Source: Rariglobus hedericola (GTDB taxonomy: Bacteria; Verrucomicrobiota; Verrucomicrobiia; Opitutales; Opitutaceae). From it: DNA of 64,000 nt. The notes under the pieces were generated by a model. The model saw only the letters and a program-made list of their open reading frames with translations, was not told the DNA's origin and did not search any database. The DNA lies in assembly GCF_007559335.1 (NCBI RefSeq), contig NZ_VMBG01000001.1, forward strand, positions 1,798,001 to 1,862,000, written 5' to 3'. Positions within the stretch are counted from its first letter, which is position 1. Each line of letters opens with the position of its first letter. A program made the position numbers and the translations under genes. This document shows positions 46,766 to 55,537 of the stretch, piece after piece.

Positions 46766-47794
46766 ATGCCCACTCCTTTTCTCGCACGCGCCGTGTCCGC
46801 CCTTCGCCGCTTCTTCGGTCGCCCCCCTTCGGCTGAGGACGCGCATCGCGATAACAACCGGCTCTACTTTTCAGGCATGCACCAACAGGAGCGCATGCTG
46901 GCCGATCGGCCGCGCATGGATTTCTACCACACTGCGATCGAACGTCACATCCACCCCGGCGACCATGTGATCGATCTCGGCACGGGCACAGGCATCCTCG
47001 CTGCATTTGCCTCGCGTCGCGGTGCCGCCCGCGTCCACGCGCTCGACCACTCACCCATCCTGAAACACGCCCGCAGTCTCGCCGTCGACAATGAGATCAA
47101 AAACGTCGATTTCATTTCCGGCCACAGCAGCAAGTTCACCCTCGATAAACCGGTCGATGTGATCCTCCACGAACAGATGGGCGACTACCTGTTCGACGAG
47201 GCCATGATCCCCAACGTATGCGATCTGCGCGATCGCTTGCTCAAGCCCGGCGGCCGCATCCTGCCCGCGTGCTTCGAGTTCTATTGCGAGCCGGTGCAAC
47301 TCGACACCACCCGTCACGTTCCGTTCATCTGGAACCTCAACGTCAAGGGCTACGATTTCTCCTCGATGGAGCGTCAGCGTCCGCAAGACACCGACTACTA
47401 CCGCCTTTGTGGCAACGACGGCACGCTGGTTGAGCATTTCCTCGCAGAGCCGGCGCCGGCCCTCACCTTCGATTTGCACACAGTCAACGAAGCCACGCTG
47501 CCCAAGGATCTGCGTATCCAAAAAACCGTGACCAGTCCGGGGCGTATCGACGGTCTCGTGGTTTACTTTCGCACGACGGTGGACGACGACCTGCAACTCA
47601 GCTCGGCACCCCATGATCCGGGCCGCGCGCCGCACTGGGGCTTTCGCATCCTGCGCACCGAACCGGCCGACTACGCCCTTGGTGACGTGATCGAGGTGAG
47701 CCTCACCGTGGCCCGCTGGCACGACGTGGACACCTGGCGCTGGGCCCATGCCCCCGCAGCCGTGTCAGTGTCCACGGAACCGGCCCTCGTCTGA
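46766..47794 (+). CDS. PRMT-like SAM-dependent methyltransferase
   Basis: A 342-residue methyltransferase. VIDLGTGTGILAAFASRRGA (residues 68-87) is the SAM-binding motif I, ALDHS motif post I. VDVILHEQMGDYLFDE (129-144) corresponds to the SEWMG double-glutamate loop of protein arginine methyltransferases, here with His-Glu-Gln in place of Ser-Glu-Trp. After residue 165 a beta-barrel-like C-terminal half follows, again as in PRMTs. Bacterial members of this type are little studied, and protein substrates are only a possibility. A single gene between DUF5069 and DUF6194. Confidence 0.8.
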   Translation: MPTPFLARAVSALRRFFGRPPSAEDAHRDNNRLYFSGMHQQERMLADRPRMDFYHTAIERHIHPGDHVIDLGTGTGILAAFASRRGAARVHALDHSPILKHARSLAVDNEIKNVDFISGHSSKFTLDKPVDVILHEQMGDYLFDEAMIPNVCDLRDRLLKPGGRILPACFEFYCEPVQLDTTRHVPFIWNLNVKGYDFSSMERQRPQDTDYYRLCGNDGTLVEHFLAEPAPALTFDLHTVNEATLPKDLRIQKTVTSPGRIDGLVVYFRTTVDDDLQLSSAPHDPGRAPHWGFRILRTEPADYALGDVIEVSLTVARWHDVDTWRWAHAPAAVSVSTEPALV

Positions 47795-47863
47795 GCGACC
47801 TGCAGACGCCCTCAAGCTCGACAACCCGAGGCACTGGTGAAGCCTCACGTCACTCGAAATCAC

Positions 47864-48268
47864 ATGAACGAAGCCGAGATCATCCGTTACATCGTAGAGA
47901 ACTTTCCCGGGGTTGAAGCCGCCACCGCCGACGGCAACACCTTCTTTTTCTACGATCCTGAGCGCAAGTTGCCCTTTGCTACGATCGTCGCCAACGACGA
48001 CTACGACACGGTATCCAACTTGGGCCGACCCGATGTTTTTCGACTCAATGTCGGCGTGAGCAAAGCAACCTGCGCACAATTGTTCTCCGTGGAAAACGCC
48101 ACCTTCGACTACACCGCGCTGGATACGCTGATGCCCCACCCGATCTACGCGAAGATGCACTGGCTGTGCATCCTCAGTCCTTCGTCAGCCACGTGGGAAA
48201 CCACGATCATCCCGCTCGTCATGGAAGCCTACACGCTGGATGTCGGCCGGCAGGCACGGCGCGCATAA
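47864..48268 (+). CDS. DUF6194 family protein
   Basis: A 134-residue soluble protein: MNEAEIIRYIVENFPGVEAA at the start, FFFYDPERKLPFATIVANDD, the FRLNVGVSK strand and a final HPIYAKMHWLCILSPS block, all typical of DUF6194. A GTG at 47837 would add nine residues without support. A truncated relative lies at 35349-35477. The function of the family is unknown; the fold resembles MmcQ/YjbR-type small proteins in length and layout. Confidence 0.82.
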   Translation: MNEAEIIRYIVENFPGVEAATADGNTFFFYDPERKLPFATIVANDDYDTVSNLGRPDVFRLNVGVSKATCAQLFSVENATFDYTALDTLMPHPIYAKMHWLCILSPSSATWETTIIPLVMEAYTLDVGRQARRA

Positions 48269-48286
48269 ATTTCGCCCTTCTTACTT

Positions 48287-48799
48287 ATGAAATCCTCCAA
48301 GTTTCCTTTCTACATATGGCTCGGCGCCCTGCCGTTCTTCGTCGCCAATATCTGGCTCGGCACGCGCAATCTGCCTGATCGTATCGCCACGCATTTCAAC
48401 GCCGCCGGCGAGGCCGACGGTTGGATGTCCCGCGATGCGCACTTGGTCAGCTTTATCGCACTCGGTCTCGGCATGTCGGCCTTCATCATCGGGCTCTGCT
48501 TCGCAATTCGCTGGTTTCCCGCGGACAAGCTCAACGTGCCCAACAAGGCGTTCTGGCAAAAACCCGCCAACCGCGCCGTCGCGATGGGTTTTCTATTTTA
48601 TCACGCCTTCTGGCTCGGCGCGCTGTCCTTCGCATTTATCGCGGCGGTGAACTACTTCATCGTGGCCGCCAACCAAAACTCCGCCTCAATGCTGGCCACG
48701 CGTGGACTGCAAATCACCTCGGGCCTGTTCATCGTCGGCGTGATCGCGTGGAGCTTCCTCCTCGTGCGATTTTTCCAGAAAACCAAGCCGGGCGCCTGA
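48287..48799 (+). CDS. DUF1648 family membrane protein
   Basis: A 170-residue protein with four helices. The N-terminal part, LPDRIATHFNAAGEADGWMSRD, is the DUF1648 signature (P-x-x-I-P/A-x-H-F-x-x-x-G-x-x-D-x-W). The remaining helices are IALGLGMSAFIIGLCFAIRW, WLGALSFAFIAAVNYFIVAA and GLFIVGVIAWSFLLVRFF. Relatives include SdpI-type immunity proteins, but they are longer and no toxin gene is adjacent. It converges on the next gene with 6 bp between stops. Confidence 0.8.
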   Translation: MKSSKFPFYIWLGALPFFVANIWLGTRNLPDRIATHFNAAGEADGWMSRDAHLVSFIALGLGMSAFIIGLCFAIRWFPADKLNVPNKAFWQKPANRAVAMGFLFYHAFWLGALSFAFIAAVNYFIVAANQNSASMLATRGLQITSGLFIVGVIAWSFLLVRFFQKTKPGA

Positions 48800-48805
48800 A
48801 GCAGT

Positions 48806-49393
48806 TTAGGTAGCGCGGTTGATGAAGATCATCAGCACGCGCACGGCCTGCACGCTCGCGAGCAAGATCGCGACGACGAGGAAGATTTTGGAGAACCCGA
48901 ATTTCACCTTGGGTGTGTCCGCCACGACCTGCTGGTAGTTTTTGGACAGGATCTGTTTTCCCTGCGGGCAATAGGCCAGATACACGCCATAAAGCGTGAT
49001 GAGCAGACCGACGGGCAGCGCGAAGATTTTGATCAGCGCGATCGACACGATGAGTGCCGGTTGCCCCTCGGGACGCGTGATCATCGAAGCGATGCAGATC
49101 AACGCCAGCGCGCCCACCGCGTAACGCGACCACGGGGCCAGCGTTCGAAAACCGTAGCCCACGACGGCATAAAGCGCACCGAGACCGGCGAACACGCCCG
49201 CCGCCCACAACGTGTGCGGCCACGTAAACGCGCCGTGCCACGGTTTCACGATCACGCCGGTCAACGCGGCCAGCACCAATCCCGCCGCCATGAAATAATA
49301 GAGCTGGCCCGTGGCCAGGATCGTGCCCTCGTGCCGGGAATTCGTCCCGCGGACGCCCGTGGCTTTTTTAGTGGTGCTGTTGGCTTTGCTCAT
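48806..49393 (-). CDS. Polytopic membrane protein of unknown function
   Basis: A 195-residue protein, start at 49393 (MSKANSTTKKATGVRG), with about five helices: YYFMAAGLVLAALTGVIV, LWAAGVFAGLGALYAVVGYG, YAVGALALICIASMIT, LIVSIALIKIFALPVGLLITLYGVYLAY and ILLASVQAVRVLMIFI. The loop before the last helix is soluble (CPQGKQILSKNYQQVVADTP). The longer frame to 49498 has no support. No family recognised. Confidence 0.65.
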   Translation of the reverse strand: MSKANSTTKKATGVRGTNSRHEGTILATGQLYYFMAAGLVLAALTGVIVKPWHGAFTWPHTLWAAGVFAGLGALYAVVGYGFRTLAPWSRYAVGALALICIASMITRPEGQPALIVSIALIKIFALPVGLLITLYGVYLAYCPQGKQILSKNYQQVVADTPKVKFGFSKIFLVVAILLASVQAVRVLMIFINRAT

Positions 49394-49567
49394 AAAATGG
49401 AGTGTAAAACGCAGGCGGCAATCAATGGGATCACGTCTTGCGCAGCCGTCATGCGGCCCAAACCACCGAATGAATGCGAGCCCATTTCTTGCCGGCAACT
49501 ATTGGGAATCTTCACCTGCCTGCTCGCCTCGACGGCGACACTTGGTTTGCTCGCACCACCGACTATT

Positions 49568-50188
49568 ATGACGAACGATCAGCCGATGCAGGAGTTCTAC
49601 GACTGTCTTGATCGTTGCAATGAGACGACCACGATCGAGGCGCGCGCCACGTTGGAAGCCGGCCTGTGGGCGCGCTTCGGCACCGAGCAGACGGTTCTGG
49701 TGCTCGATATGGCCGGGTTCACCACCAAGGTGCAAACACACGGGCTGCTCTTCTTCCTGCGAAAAATCCGCTACATGCAAAAAACCGTCGGTCCGTTGCT
49801 CACACAGTGGAACGGCCGGCTTGTAAAGTTCGAGGCCGACAACGTCTATGCAGTCTTCACCTCCAGTCTCGACGCGGTGCGGTGCGCGTTGAGCATCCAC
49901 GAAGCCTTTCACAATCTCACCAACGGCCTGCCCGACGTGGACAACGTGGTGGTGAGCATCGGGATCGCGCGCGGTCGCATCCTGATGATTCCCGGTCACG
50001 ATTTTTTCGGAGACGCGGTCAACCTCGCCTCCAAACTCGGCGAGGATCTGGCCGGTCATCGCGAGACGTTTATCAGTGCTGATCTACTGGCCGACGTGAG
50101 CGGCGAGCCAGGGATCAAAGTCGAGCCCTTGGACATGGCGGTGGGTGGCATCCGACTCGCGGCCGCCCGCGTTTCGCGCATTGCGTGA
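49568..50188 (+). CDS. Single-domain class III adenylate/guanylate cyclase
   Basis: A 206-residue cytosolic protein that is little more than a cyclase catalytic domain. VLVLDMAGFT supplies the first metal Asp, LVKFEADNVYAVF the purine-contacting Lys and second metal Asp (the usual Gly before it is Ala), and HDFFGDAVNLASKLGE the base-reading Asp and Asn. The Arg expected after VNxAx, which stabilises the transition state, is Lys. The protein may thus be slow or altered. ATG at 49568 begins the domain; an earlier ATG at 49451 would add a hydrophobic segment. It is followed after 28 bp by a small membrane protein gene. Confidence 0.78.
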   Translation: MTNDQPMQEFYDCLDRCNETTTIEARATLEAGLWARFGTEQTVLVLDMAGFTTKVQTHGLLFFLRKIRYMQKTVGPLLTQWNGRLVKFEADNVYAVFTSSLDAVRCALSIHEAFHNLTNGLPDVDNVVVSIGIARGRILMIPGHDFFGDAVNLASKLGEDLAGHRETFISADLLADVSGEPGIKVEPLDMAVGGIRLAAARVSRIA

Positions 50189-50216
50189 GGAGGGACAACT
50201 CATTCGCATCAGACCG

Positions 50217-50522
50217 ATGACAATCCGTATCAAAAAAATCTCCCCCGTTCAGTTGGGCAAGATGCTGGCGGTGATCTACGGACTGGCCTCGCTGATTTTC
50301 GTGCCGTTTTTCCTGATCATGGGATTGCTGGCCAGTTTCGCACCCGGCCCCGTCGAAGGCTCGGCCTTGCCGGCGGCAATCGGCCTGGGGCTCGGCATCG
50401 CGTTCACGCTCCTGTTTCCGGTGATGTATGCGTTTATGGGCTTCATCACCGGACTGATCGGCGCGCTAATCTATAACCTCGTCGCCGGCTGGATCGGCGG
50501 GATTGAAGTCGAAGTCGAGTAA
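50217..50522 (+). CDS. Small two-helix membrane protein, DUF3566-like
   Basis: A 101-residue protein. RIKKISPVQLGKMLAVIYGL leads into the first helix (to about residue 45), and FTLLFPVMYAFMGFITGLIGALIYNLVAGWIG forms the second, followed by an acidic GIEVEVE end. The K-x-I-x-x-x-S-x-x-K start and the paired helices resemble DUF3566 proteins. It follows the cyclase gene by 28 bp and may share its transcript. A hairpin follows the stop. Confidence 0.7.
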   Translation: MTIRIKKISPVQLGKMLAVIYGLASLIFVPFFLIMGLLASFAPGPVEGSALPAAIGLGLGIAFTLLFPVMYAFMGFITGLIGALIYNLVAGWIGGIEVEVE

Positions 50523-50528
50523 CCCCGC

Positions 50529-50552
50529 CGCGCCGTCTTAAGCGGCGCGTTT
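50529..50552. terminator. Bidirectional hairpin between converging genes
   Basis: CGCGCCG and CGGCGCG pair around TCTTAAG, 7 bp after one stop and abutting the next, then TTTA. The T run is short, so termination is probable rather than certain. Confidence 0.55.
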
Positions 50553-51204
50553 AGTTGGAGCGAAACCCGAGCGCATCCAGTTCGCTCAATTGGAACGGCG
50601 CGCTGGCGATCACCTCCTCCAACTTGGATAACGCATCCGCCTGTGAAGGCACGTCGCACATCGCCGCGCCGTCCTCGCCGTCGTGAATGCTCAACGACCA
50701 CGAACCGGCGCCCGTCTCCGCGGAAGCCTCCAACACCGAGCCATAAAGATAATTACCCGGAAGTCCGGTGTGCGGACCGCAGCCGGGCACCAGAAAAAGC
50801 GAATGCACCGGATCACGGGTGACTTCGCCGCCGTGCTTGACGCGGTGATGCAGGGTGCGGCCGACGACCAACGTGCGGCGTTCCTCGGCCTTGGCCCGCA
50901 GTGCCTCGGGCAACGACTGCACATAGCGGCTGAAGATGCTGGCGTCGGGCTCGAGTTGGCCGACTTCCACCGTTCCCGCCTGAACCGCCTCAAAGTTATT
51001 CGCGTAAAAAGCAGGCTGCGTTGCCAGCGAGCGCACGGTCACGTGGCCGCCCTTGTGGTCCGCCGACACATAGACTTGGTGCGAAGCGATCAGGCGCTTG
51101 AGGGCATCCTGATAAGTGGGCGTGTGCGGCACCGCTCCCACGGGGCTGCGCTCAATCATATCAAGGACGGTCTGATCACTCTGGGCATGGGGGTCGTGGG
51201 ACAT
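50551..51204 (-). CDS. Hypothetical soluble protein
   Basis: A 217-residue protein with no signal peptide or membrane segment. The N-terminal part has ALKRLIASHQVYVSADHKGG and HVTVRSLATQPAFYANNFEA; the middle has RTLVVGRTLHHRVKHGGEVTRD, and the C-terminal part reads GSVLEASAETGAGSWSLSIHDG and ends in a helix (ALSKLEEVIASAPFQLSELDAL). I recognise no domain. It is a single gene, converging on the DUF3566-like gene. Confidence 0.65.
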   Translation of the reverse strand: MSHDPHAQSDQTVLDMIERSPVGAVPHTPTYQDALKRLIASHQVYVSADHKGGHVTVRSLATQPAFYANNFEAVQAGTVEVGQLEPDASIFSRYVQSLPEALRAKAEERRTLVVGRTLHHRVKHGGEVTRDPVHSLFLVPGCGPHTGLPGNYLYGSVLEASAETGAGSWSLSIHDGEDGAAMCDVPSQADALSKLEEVIASAPFQLSELDALGFRSN

Positions 51205-51292
51205 CGTCCTGACTCATAATTCGGCAAAATGCCGAACACGAGGCCCATTTACACTGGCGGTTGCGCGCCGTCCGGCGCCACCCGTCACACGC

Positions 51293-51775
51293 TCACTCCA
51301 CCACTCGGCGCACGATCGCGCGGCGAGGCACGGATTGAATGGTCATCACGTAATCACCGTTGCTCAACGGGAACAGCTCGACCTTCGGCGCGCGGCGCAC
51401 CGGAGCGGCCCGATAGGTGCCTTTGTCCAGGACTGTCCAGCGCTGGCCATCTTCCAAGACCAGCACGGTGCCTTCCGACCAGCCCGACATCGTCCCGGCA
51501 ATCTTGCCGTTCAAAATCGCGGGCTTGGCCGGTGCGGCAGGAGCGACCGGAGCGACCGGAGCGGTGGCGGCGGGCACAGACACGGCAACGACTTCGGCGG
51601 CCGCACGCGTTTTGGCGGCGACCAACTCATCCAGGCGCGCGCGTTCGGCGGCGGTGAGTTTGTCCAGTCCGGACTCCTTGATTTCGACCTCGGAAAGGCC
51701 GTGGGAAAACGACTTTTCCTCCGCGCCCGCGAGCGGGATCGACAGGGCGCAGCAGATCAAAAGGAATCGCATCAT
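51293..51775 (-). CDS. Exported protein with an SH3-like C-terminal domain
   Basis: A 160-residue protein with a signal peptide (MMRFLLICCALSIPLAGAEE), a helix (KLTAAERARLDELVAAKTRA), a Pro/Ala-rich linker (VAPVAPAAPAKPA) and a small beta domain: AGTMSGWSEGTVLVLEDGQR, WTVLDKGTYRA, KVELFPLSNGDYVMTI. This resembles the small SH3-like domain seen in exported proteobacterial and verrucomicrobial proteins. The start is placed at the ATG pair at 51775/51772 behind GATGGGG; ATG at 51784 is an alternative. Confidence 0.65.
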   Translation of the reverse strand: MMRFLLICCALSIPLAGAEEKSFSHGLSEVEIKESGLDKLTAAERARLDELVAAKTRAAAEVVAVSVPAATAPVAPVAPAAPAKPAILNGKIAGTMSGWSEGTVLVLEDGQRWTVLDKGTYRAAPVRRAPKVELFPLSNGDYVMTIQSVPRRAIVRRVVE

Positions 51776-51948
51776 GAACCCCATCTCAACGCGGCACGCC
51801 CGACGGCGCAACGGAGTTTTCCCGAGGCCTGCAACGCCCGCAATTTGCGTCACCTGATTAATACCTGAAAACCGGCACTCCACGCTTGCCAATGTTTTTT
51901 CAGGGGCGTCACTTTGCCTCTCCGTAAACGCCTTAACTCGTAGTTCGC

Positions 51949-52425
51949 ATGGCCGGCCGACTCTCCACTCTTCTAGATCCCTCCCGCATCCGCCTGCAGG
52001 TGCAAAGCAACAAGCGCACCGTGGCGCTCAACGAGATCGCGCGTCTGCTCGACGGTCATTCCGACGTCACCAATTTCCAGGGGTTCTATAACGAGCTGCT
52101 CGCCCGCGAACGCCTCGATACGACCTGCCTCGGCAACGAGATCGCCCTGCCCCACGCCCGCACCGAGCACGTCCAGAAAATCGTCATGGCCGTCGGCCGC
52201 AGCGACAGCGGCGTGTTGTTCGAAAACAGCAACCAGACCGTGAAGCTGATGTTCGTCCTCGGCACCCCGAAGTCCAACCCCACCGACTACCTCCAGGTCG
52301 TCAGCGCGCTCTGCAAGATTTTCAAGGACCCGTCCAACCGTGACGCGCTCATGAACGCCGCCACGCCCGAGCAATTCATCCAGGCGATCGTCACCGCCGA
52401 GGAAAAGCTCCTGTCTCCGGCCTGA
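51949..52425 (+). CDS. ptsN: PTS IIA-type protein (PtsN-like)
   Basis: A 158-residue EIIA of the fructose/nitrogen class. The phosphorylated His is H69 in NEIALPHAR, and TVKLMFVLGTPKSNPTDYLQVVSALCKIF is the conserved second half. Full length for a single-domain EIIA. Such proteins act as regulators (EIIA-Ntr) when not attached to a permease; no PTS permease or rpoN gene is adjacent. The two CorA genes follow within 60 bp, so co-transcription is possible. This also fits the known link between PtsN and cation transport, though that link is for potassium. Confidence 0.85.
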   Translation: MAGRLSTLLDPSRIRLQVQSNKRTVALNEIARLLDGHSDVTNFQGFYNELLARERLDTTCLGNEIALPHARTEHVQKIVMAVGRSDSGVLFENSNQTVKLMFVLGTPKSNPTDYLQVVSALCKIFKDPSNRDALMNAATPEQFIQAIVTAEEKLLSPA

Positions 52426-52483
52426 ACAATGCCCAGCTTGGGCTTGCCGCCTGTCATTCCCGCGCAATCCTCCTCCGCGCGGC

Positions 52484-53452
52484 ATGATTCATTCGTTTAT
52501 CTTTAGTGACGGCAAACTCGTCGGGCGCGATCTCGAGATCGAAGCCCTGCGCCTCGTGCGTTCCGACAAGGGACTCGTCCTGTGGGTGGACCTCGAAAAC
52601 CCCACCGACGAGGAGATCAAGTTTGTCCTCAGCGAAGTCTTTCAATTTCACCCGCTCGCCATCGAGGACTGCGTCACGCCCAGCGCGCTGCCCAAGCTCG
52701 AGGACTACGATGATTACCTTTTCATCGTGATGCATGCGGTGGACTTCACCCGCACCGAGAAGTTCAACACCACCGAAATCGATTTCTTCCTCGGCAAGGA
52801 CTACCTCGTCACCTTCCACCACACGCCGCTTAAATCCGTGACGTCCGTCATGGACCGCTGCGTCAAATCCACCGGCATCGTCGCCCGCGGCCCCGACCGC
52901 ATCGCCCACATGGTGCTCGACGCCCTGGTCGACAACTTCAAGCCCATCACCGACGAGCTCCGCGGCGAACTCGAGCTCATCGAGGAAACCGTGCTCGGCG
53001 AAGGCAGCGACAACCTCACGTCGAAACTCCTCGAGGTGCGCGGTGAGTTGAACCACCTGCGCCAGATCGTGCGCCCCCAGCGCGACATCGCCGCCCGCCT
53101 CGCCCACGGCGAGTCGAAGATCATCCGCTCGATCATGTATCCATATTTTCGCGACTTGCGCGACAACCTCGTGCGCATCGACGAAACCGCGGCCAGCTAC
53201 GCCGACCAGCTGCTCATCTCCTTCGATCTTTACCTGAGCAAATCGGGCTTTGCCGCCAACGAAGGCATCAAGGTCCTCACCGCGCTCACCGCCATCACCC
53301 TGCCCGCGATCCTCATCGGCACGTGGTATGGCATGAACTTTTCGCACATGCCGGAGCTGCAATCGCGCTACGGCTACCCGATCGTGGTCGGCCTGACCGG
53401 CACGCTCACCGTCATCATGTGGACGTGGTGCAAACGCCGCCGCTGGATCTGA
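52484..53452 (+). CDS. corA: CorA-family divalent cation transporter (copy 1)
   Basis: A 322-residue inner membrane channel for Mg2+ (or Co2+/Ni2+). The large cytoplasmic domain (residues 1-250, with FHPLAIEDCVTPSALPKLEDYDDYLFIVMH) is followed by two C-terminal helices. The first ends in the selectivity motif GMNF at about residue 282, and a conserved periplasmic loop follows (SHMPELQSRYGY). The C-terminus is basic (CKRRRWI). A second, related CorA gene starts 9 bp downstream, clearly by tandem duplication. Confidence 0.93.
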   Translation: MIHSFIFSDGKLVGRDLEIEALRLVRSDKGLVLWVDLENPTDEEIKFVLSEVFQFHPLAIEDCVTPSALPKLEDYDDYLFIVMHAVDFTRTEKFNTTEIDFFLGKDYLVTFHHTPLKSVTSVMDRCVKSTGIVARGPDRIAHMVLDALVDNFKPITDELRGELELIEETVLGEGSDNLTSKLLEVRGELNHLRQIVRPQRDIAARLAHGESKIIRSIMYPYFRDLRDNLVRIDETAASYADQLLISFDLYLSKSGFAANEGIKVLTALTAITLPAILIGTWYGMNFSHMPELQSRYGYPIVVGLTGTLTVIMWTWCKRRRWI

Positions 53453-53461
53453 CCCGCCGTC

Positions 53462-54433
53462 ATGATCACCACGCTCGTCTATCGCGACACCAAGCTCGCC
53501 GGCTACAACCCGCCGGTCGAGTCACTGGCGGCCCTGCATCAAGAGCCCAACGTCATGCTGTGGATCGATCTCGCGGCGCCGACGCCCGAGGAGATCAAGG
53601 CCATCTTCGAAGATCTCTTCTCATTTCATCCGCTCGTCATCGAGGACTGCGTGAGTGATTCACCGCTGCCTAAACTCGAGTCCTACGACGACTACCTCTA
53701 CTTCGTCATGCATGCGGTGGACTATTCGAAGACCGACAAGTTCACCACGACGGAGCTCGACCTCATCCTCGGTAAAAATTTCCTCGTCACCTTCCACCGG
53801 TTGCCCCTCAAGCCCGTGCAACAGGCCATCGAGCGATGCCAGCGCATGACCTCCATGCCCGTGCGCGGGCCCGACCGCTTCGCCCATACGCTGCTCGACT
53901 ACATGGTCGAGGCCTACAAGCCCGCCCTTGAAGAACTGCGTGGCGAGCTCGAGGAAATCGAAAGCGCCGTGCTTGCCAACACCAACGCCCGCGAACTGTT
54001 CCCGCGCGTCGTCGCGTTGCGCAAAGAGCTCGCGCAACTCCGCCAGATCGTGCGCCCGCAGCGCGAGGTCGCCACGGAGCTCGCGCAGGGCAAAGCCCGC
54101 CTCGTCCGCCCCGCCATTCTACCCTACCTCCGCGATCTCTCCGAGGATCTCGCGCACATCGAAAATCAGGCGATCTCCTGGGCCGACCAGTTGATCCTGT
54201 CATTCCGCGTCTACCTCAACAAATCCAGCCATGAGGCCAACGAAGGCATCCGCGTGCTCACCGCGTTGACCGCGCTGACGATTCCTCCGCTTCTCGTCGG
54301 CGGCTGGTTCGGCATGAACTTCGCCCACATGACGGAGCTGGAAGGCCGCTTCGCCTACCCGCTCGCCGCCGTCTTCACGCTCGCCAGCATCGGCGGCATG
54401 GTCGTGTTCATGCGCAAAAAGCGCTGGTTATAA
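53462..54433 (+). CDS. corA: CorA-family divalent cation transporter (copy 2)
   Basis: A 323-residue paralogue of the preceding protein, alignable along its whole length (FHPLVIEDCVSDSPLPKLES, the VRGPDRFAHTLLDYMVEAYKP block, the basic end MRKKRWL). The pore motif GMNF and the loop AHMTELEGRFAYP are intact. Divergence between the copies is considerable, so the duplication is old and the two may differ in ion preference or form hetero-oligomers. The gene converges on the LacI regulator with 10 bp between stops. Confidence 0.93.
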   Translation: MITTLVYRDTKLAGYNPPVESLAALHQEPNVMLWIDLAAPTPEEIKAIFEDLFSFHPLVIEDCVSDSPLPKLESYDDYLYFVMHAVDYSKTDKFTTTELDLILGKNFLVTFHRLPLKPVQQAIERCQRMTSMPVRGPDRFAHTLLDYMVEAYKPALEELRGELEEIESAVLANTNARELFPRVVALRKELAQLRQIVRPQREVATELAQGKARLVRPAILPYLRDLSEDLAHIENQAISWADQLILSFRVYLNKSSHEANEGIRVLTALTALTIPPLLVGGWFGMNFAHMTELEGRFAYPLAAVFTLASIGGMVVFMRKKRWL

Positions 54434-54443
54434 CCGCCGCCGT

Positions 54444-55472
54444 TTAACGTCGCGGAAAACTCGCGCCTTCACGCCAGCGTCCTTCCACCTGCACGATTTT
54501 CGGGTCCGCCGGCACACCCCATTCATCGTGTTGCAACTGCCCCGTGAGCAGATTCACCGCCGCGCCGCCGAGACGGTCATAACCGGGTAACACACCCGCC
54601 TCTCCCGTGTCATCCGCCCACAGGAGCAACTTCACCAGCGCCGTATCCTGCGGCACCCGAATGCCTGCGCTCGCAAATTCATCCACGCCGTCCGCCGTGC
54701 TCAGCACGACATCGGGCCGGTGCCTCGCAAACCACTCCGACAATTCACGCGGGCTCGCCTGATCACGTCGCAAGGGCGGCACGCGCTGCACCGCCGGCAC
54801 CTCCTGCTGATAGGCAAGAAACGCCGCGAGATGCAGATCCTCCATCGCCGCCTCGGCATCGCGACCGGTGACCAGACCGATCTTGCGCGCGCCGTCCGCC
54901 GTAGCCTTGGCCAGCGCCAGCCGCGTGTTCCGATAATGATGCGTCACCACGCGATGCAACGCCGGCACCGCCACCGAATACCCCACGGTGACCGCCGCAA
55001 ATTTTGCCCAGGGAAAATCCACCACCGAGCCATGTCTGCCGGTCGAGCCCACCACCAATCCGCGGATGCCGCGCGCGATCAACATCTGCGCAAGCCGCTT
55101 CGGCGTGCGCCCCGGTTCATACAGCCAGAACTCCTCCGTTTCATAACCCAATTCGCCGGCCCGCGTCTCGGCGCTGCGCCGGAAATCGCTCAACGCCGGC
55201 ACATCGCGCCAGTAATCGCAATCCTCGTGCACATTTAAAAATGCCAGCTTCCCCGCATACCGCCGACCGCGGCCCCCATGCAGATGCGCCATGAGTTTGG
55301 CCAGCGTAGGATCGGGCCGGTAGCCGAGCGCATCGGCCACCTTGCGAATGCGCTCCCGGGTCGCCACCGCGATGTTCGGATCATCGCGCAGCGCATACGA
55401 CACCGCCGTCCGCGACACACCCGCGCGTCGTGCGACTTCGGCAATCGTGATCCGTTTTTTTACGTCAGCCAT
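54444..55472 (-). CDS. LacI-family transcriptional regulator
   Basis: A 342-residue repressor. Residues 1-60 are the helix-turn-helix and hinge (ITIAEVARRAGVSRTAVSYALRDDPNIAVATRERIRKVADALGYRP); residues 60-340 are the periplasmic-binding-protein-like effector domain (GIRGLVVGSTG, GLVTGRDAEAAMEDLHLAAF, RPDVVLSTADGVDEF). The N-terminus of the effector region is longer in charge (HLHGGRGRRYAGKLAFLN) than in LacI, as in many verrucomicrobial paralogues. It is divergent from the FAD oxidoreductase gene, a probable target along with itself. Confidence 0.92.
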   Translation of the reverse strand: MADVKKRITIAEVARRAGVSRTAVSYALRDDPNIAVATRERIRKVADALGYRPDPTLAKLMAHLHGGRGRRYAGKLAFLNVHEDCDYWRDVPALSDFRRSAETRAGELGYETEEFWLYEPGRTPKRLAQMLIARGIRGLVVGSTGRHGSVVDFPWAKFAAVTVGYSVAVPALHRVVTHHYRNTRLALAKATADGARKIGLVTGRDAEAAMEDLHLAAFLAYQQEVPAVQRVPPLRRDQASPRELSEWFARHRPDVVLSTADGVDEFASAGIRVPQDTALVKLLLWADDTGEAGVLPGYDRLGGAAVNLLTGQLQHDEWGVPADPKIVQVEGRWREGASFPRR

Positions 55473-55537
55473 CTGAACGATTCAGAAAACCCTTCATTGC
55501 TCCCGCTGTCACGCCCGCAATCCTGCTGGTTTTATTA

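Noticed and set aside
49061-49567. N-terminal extension of the cyclase frame back to 49061.
   Set aside because: It overlaps the convincing minus-strand membrane protein gene, and its residues are Arg/His-rich shadow sequence.
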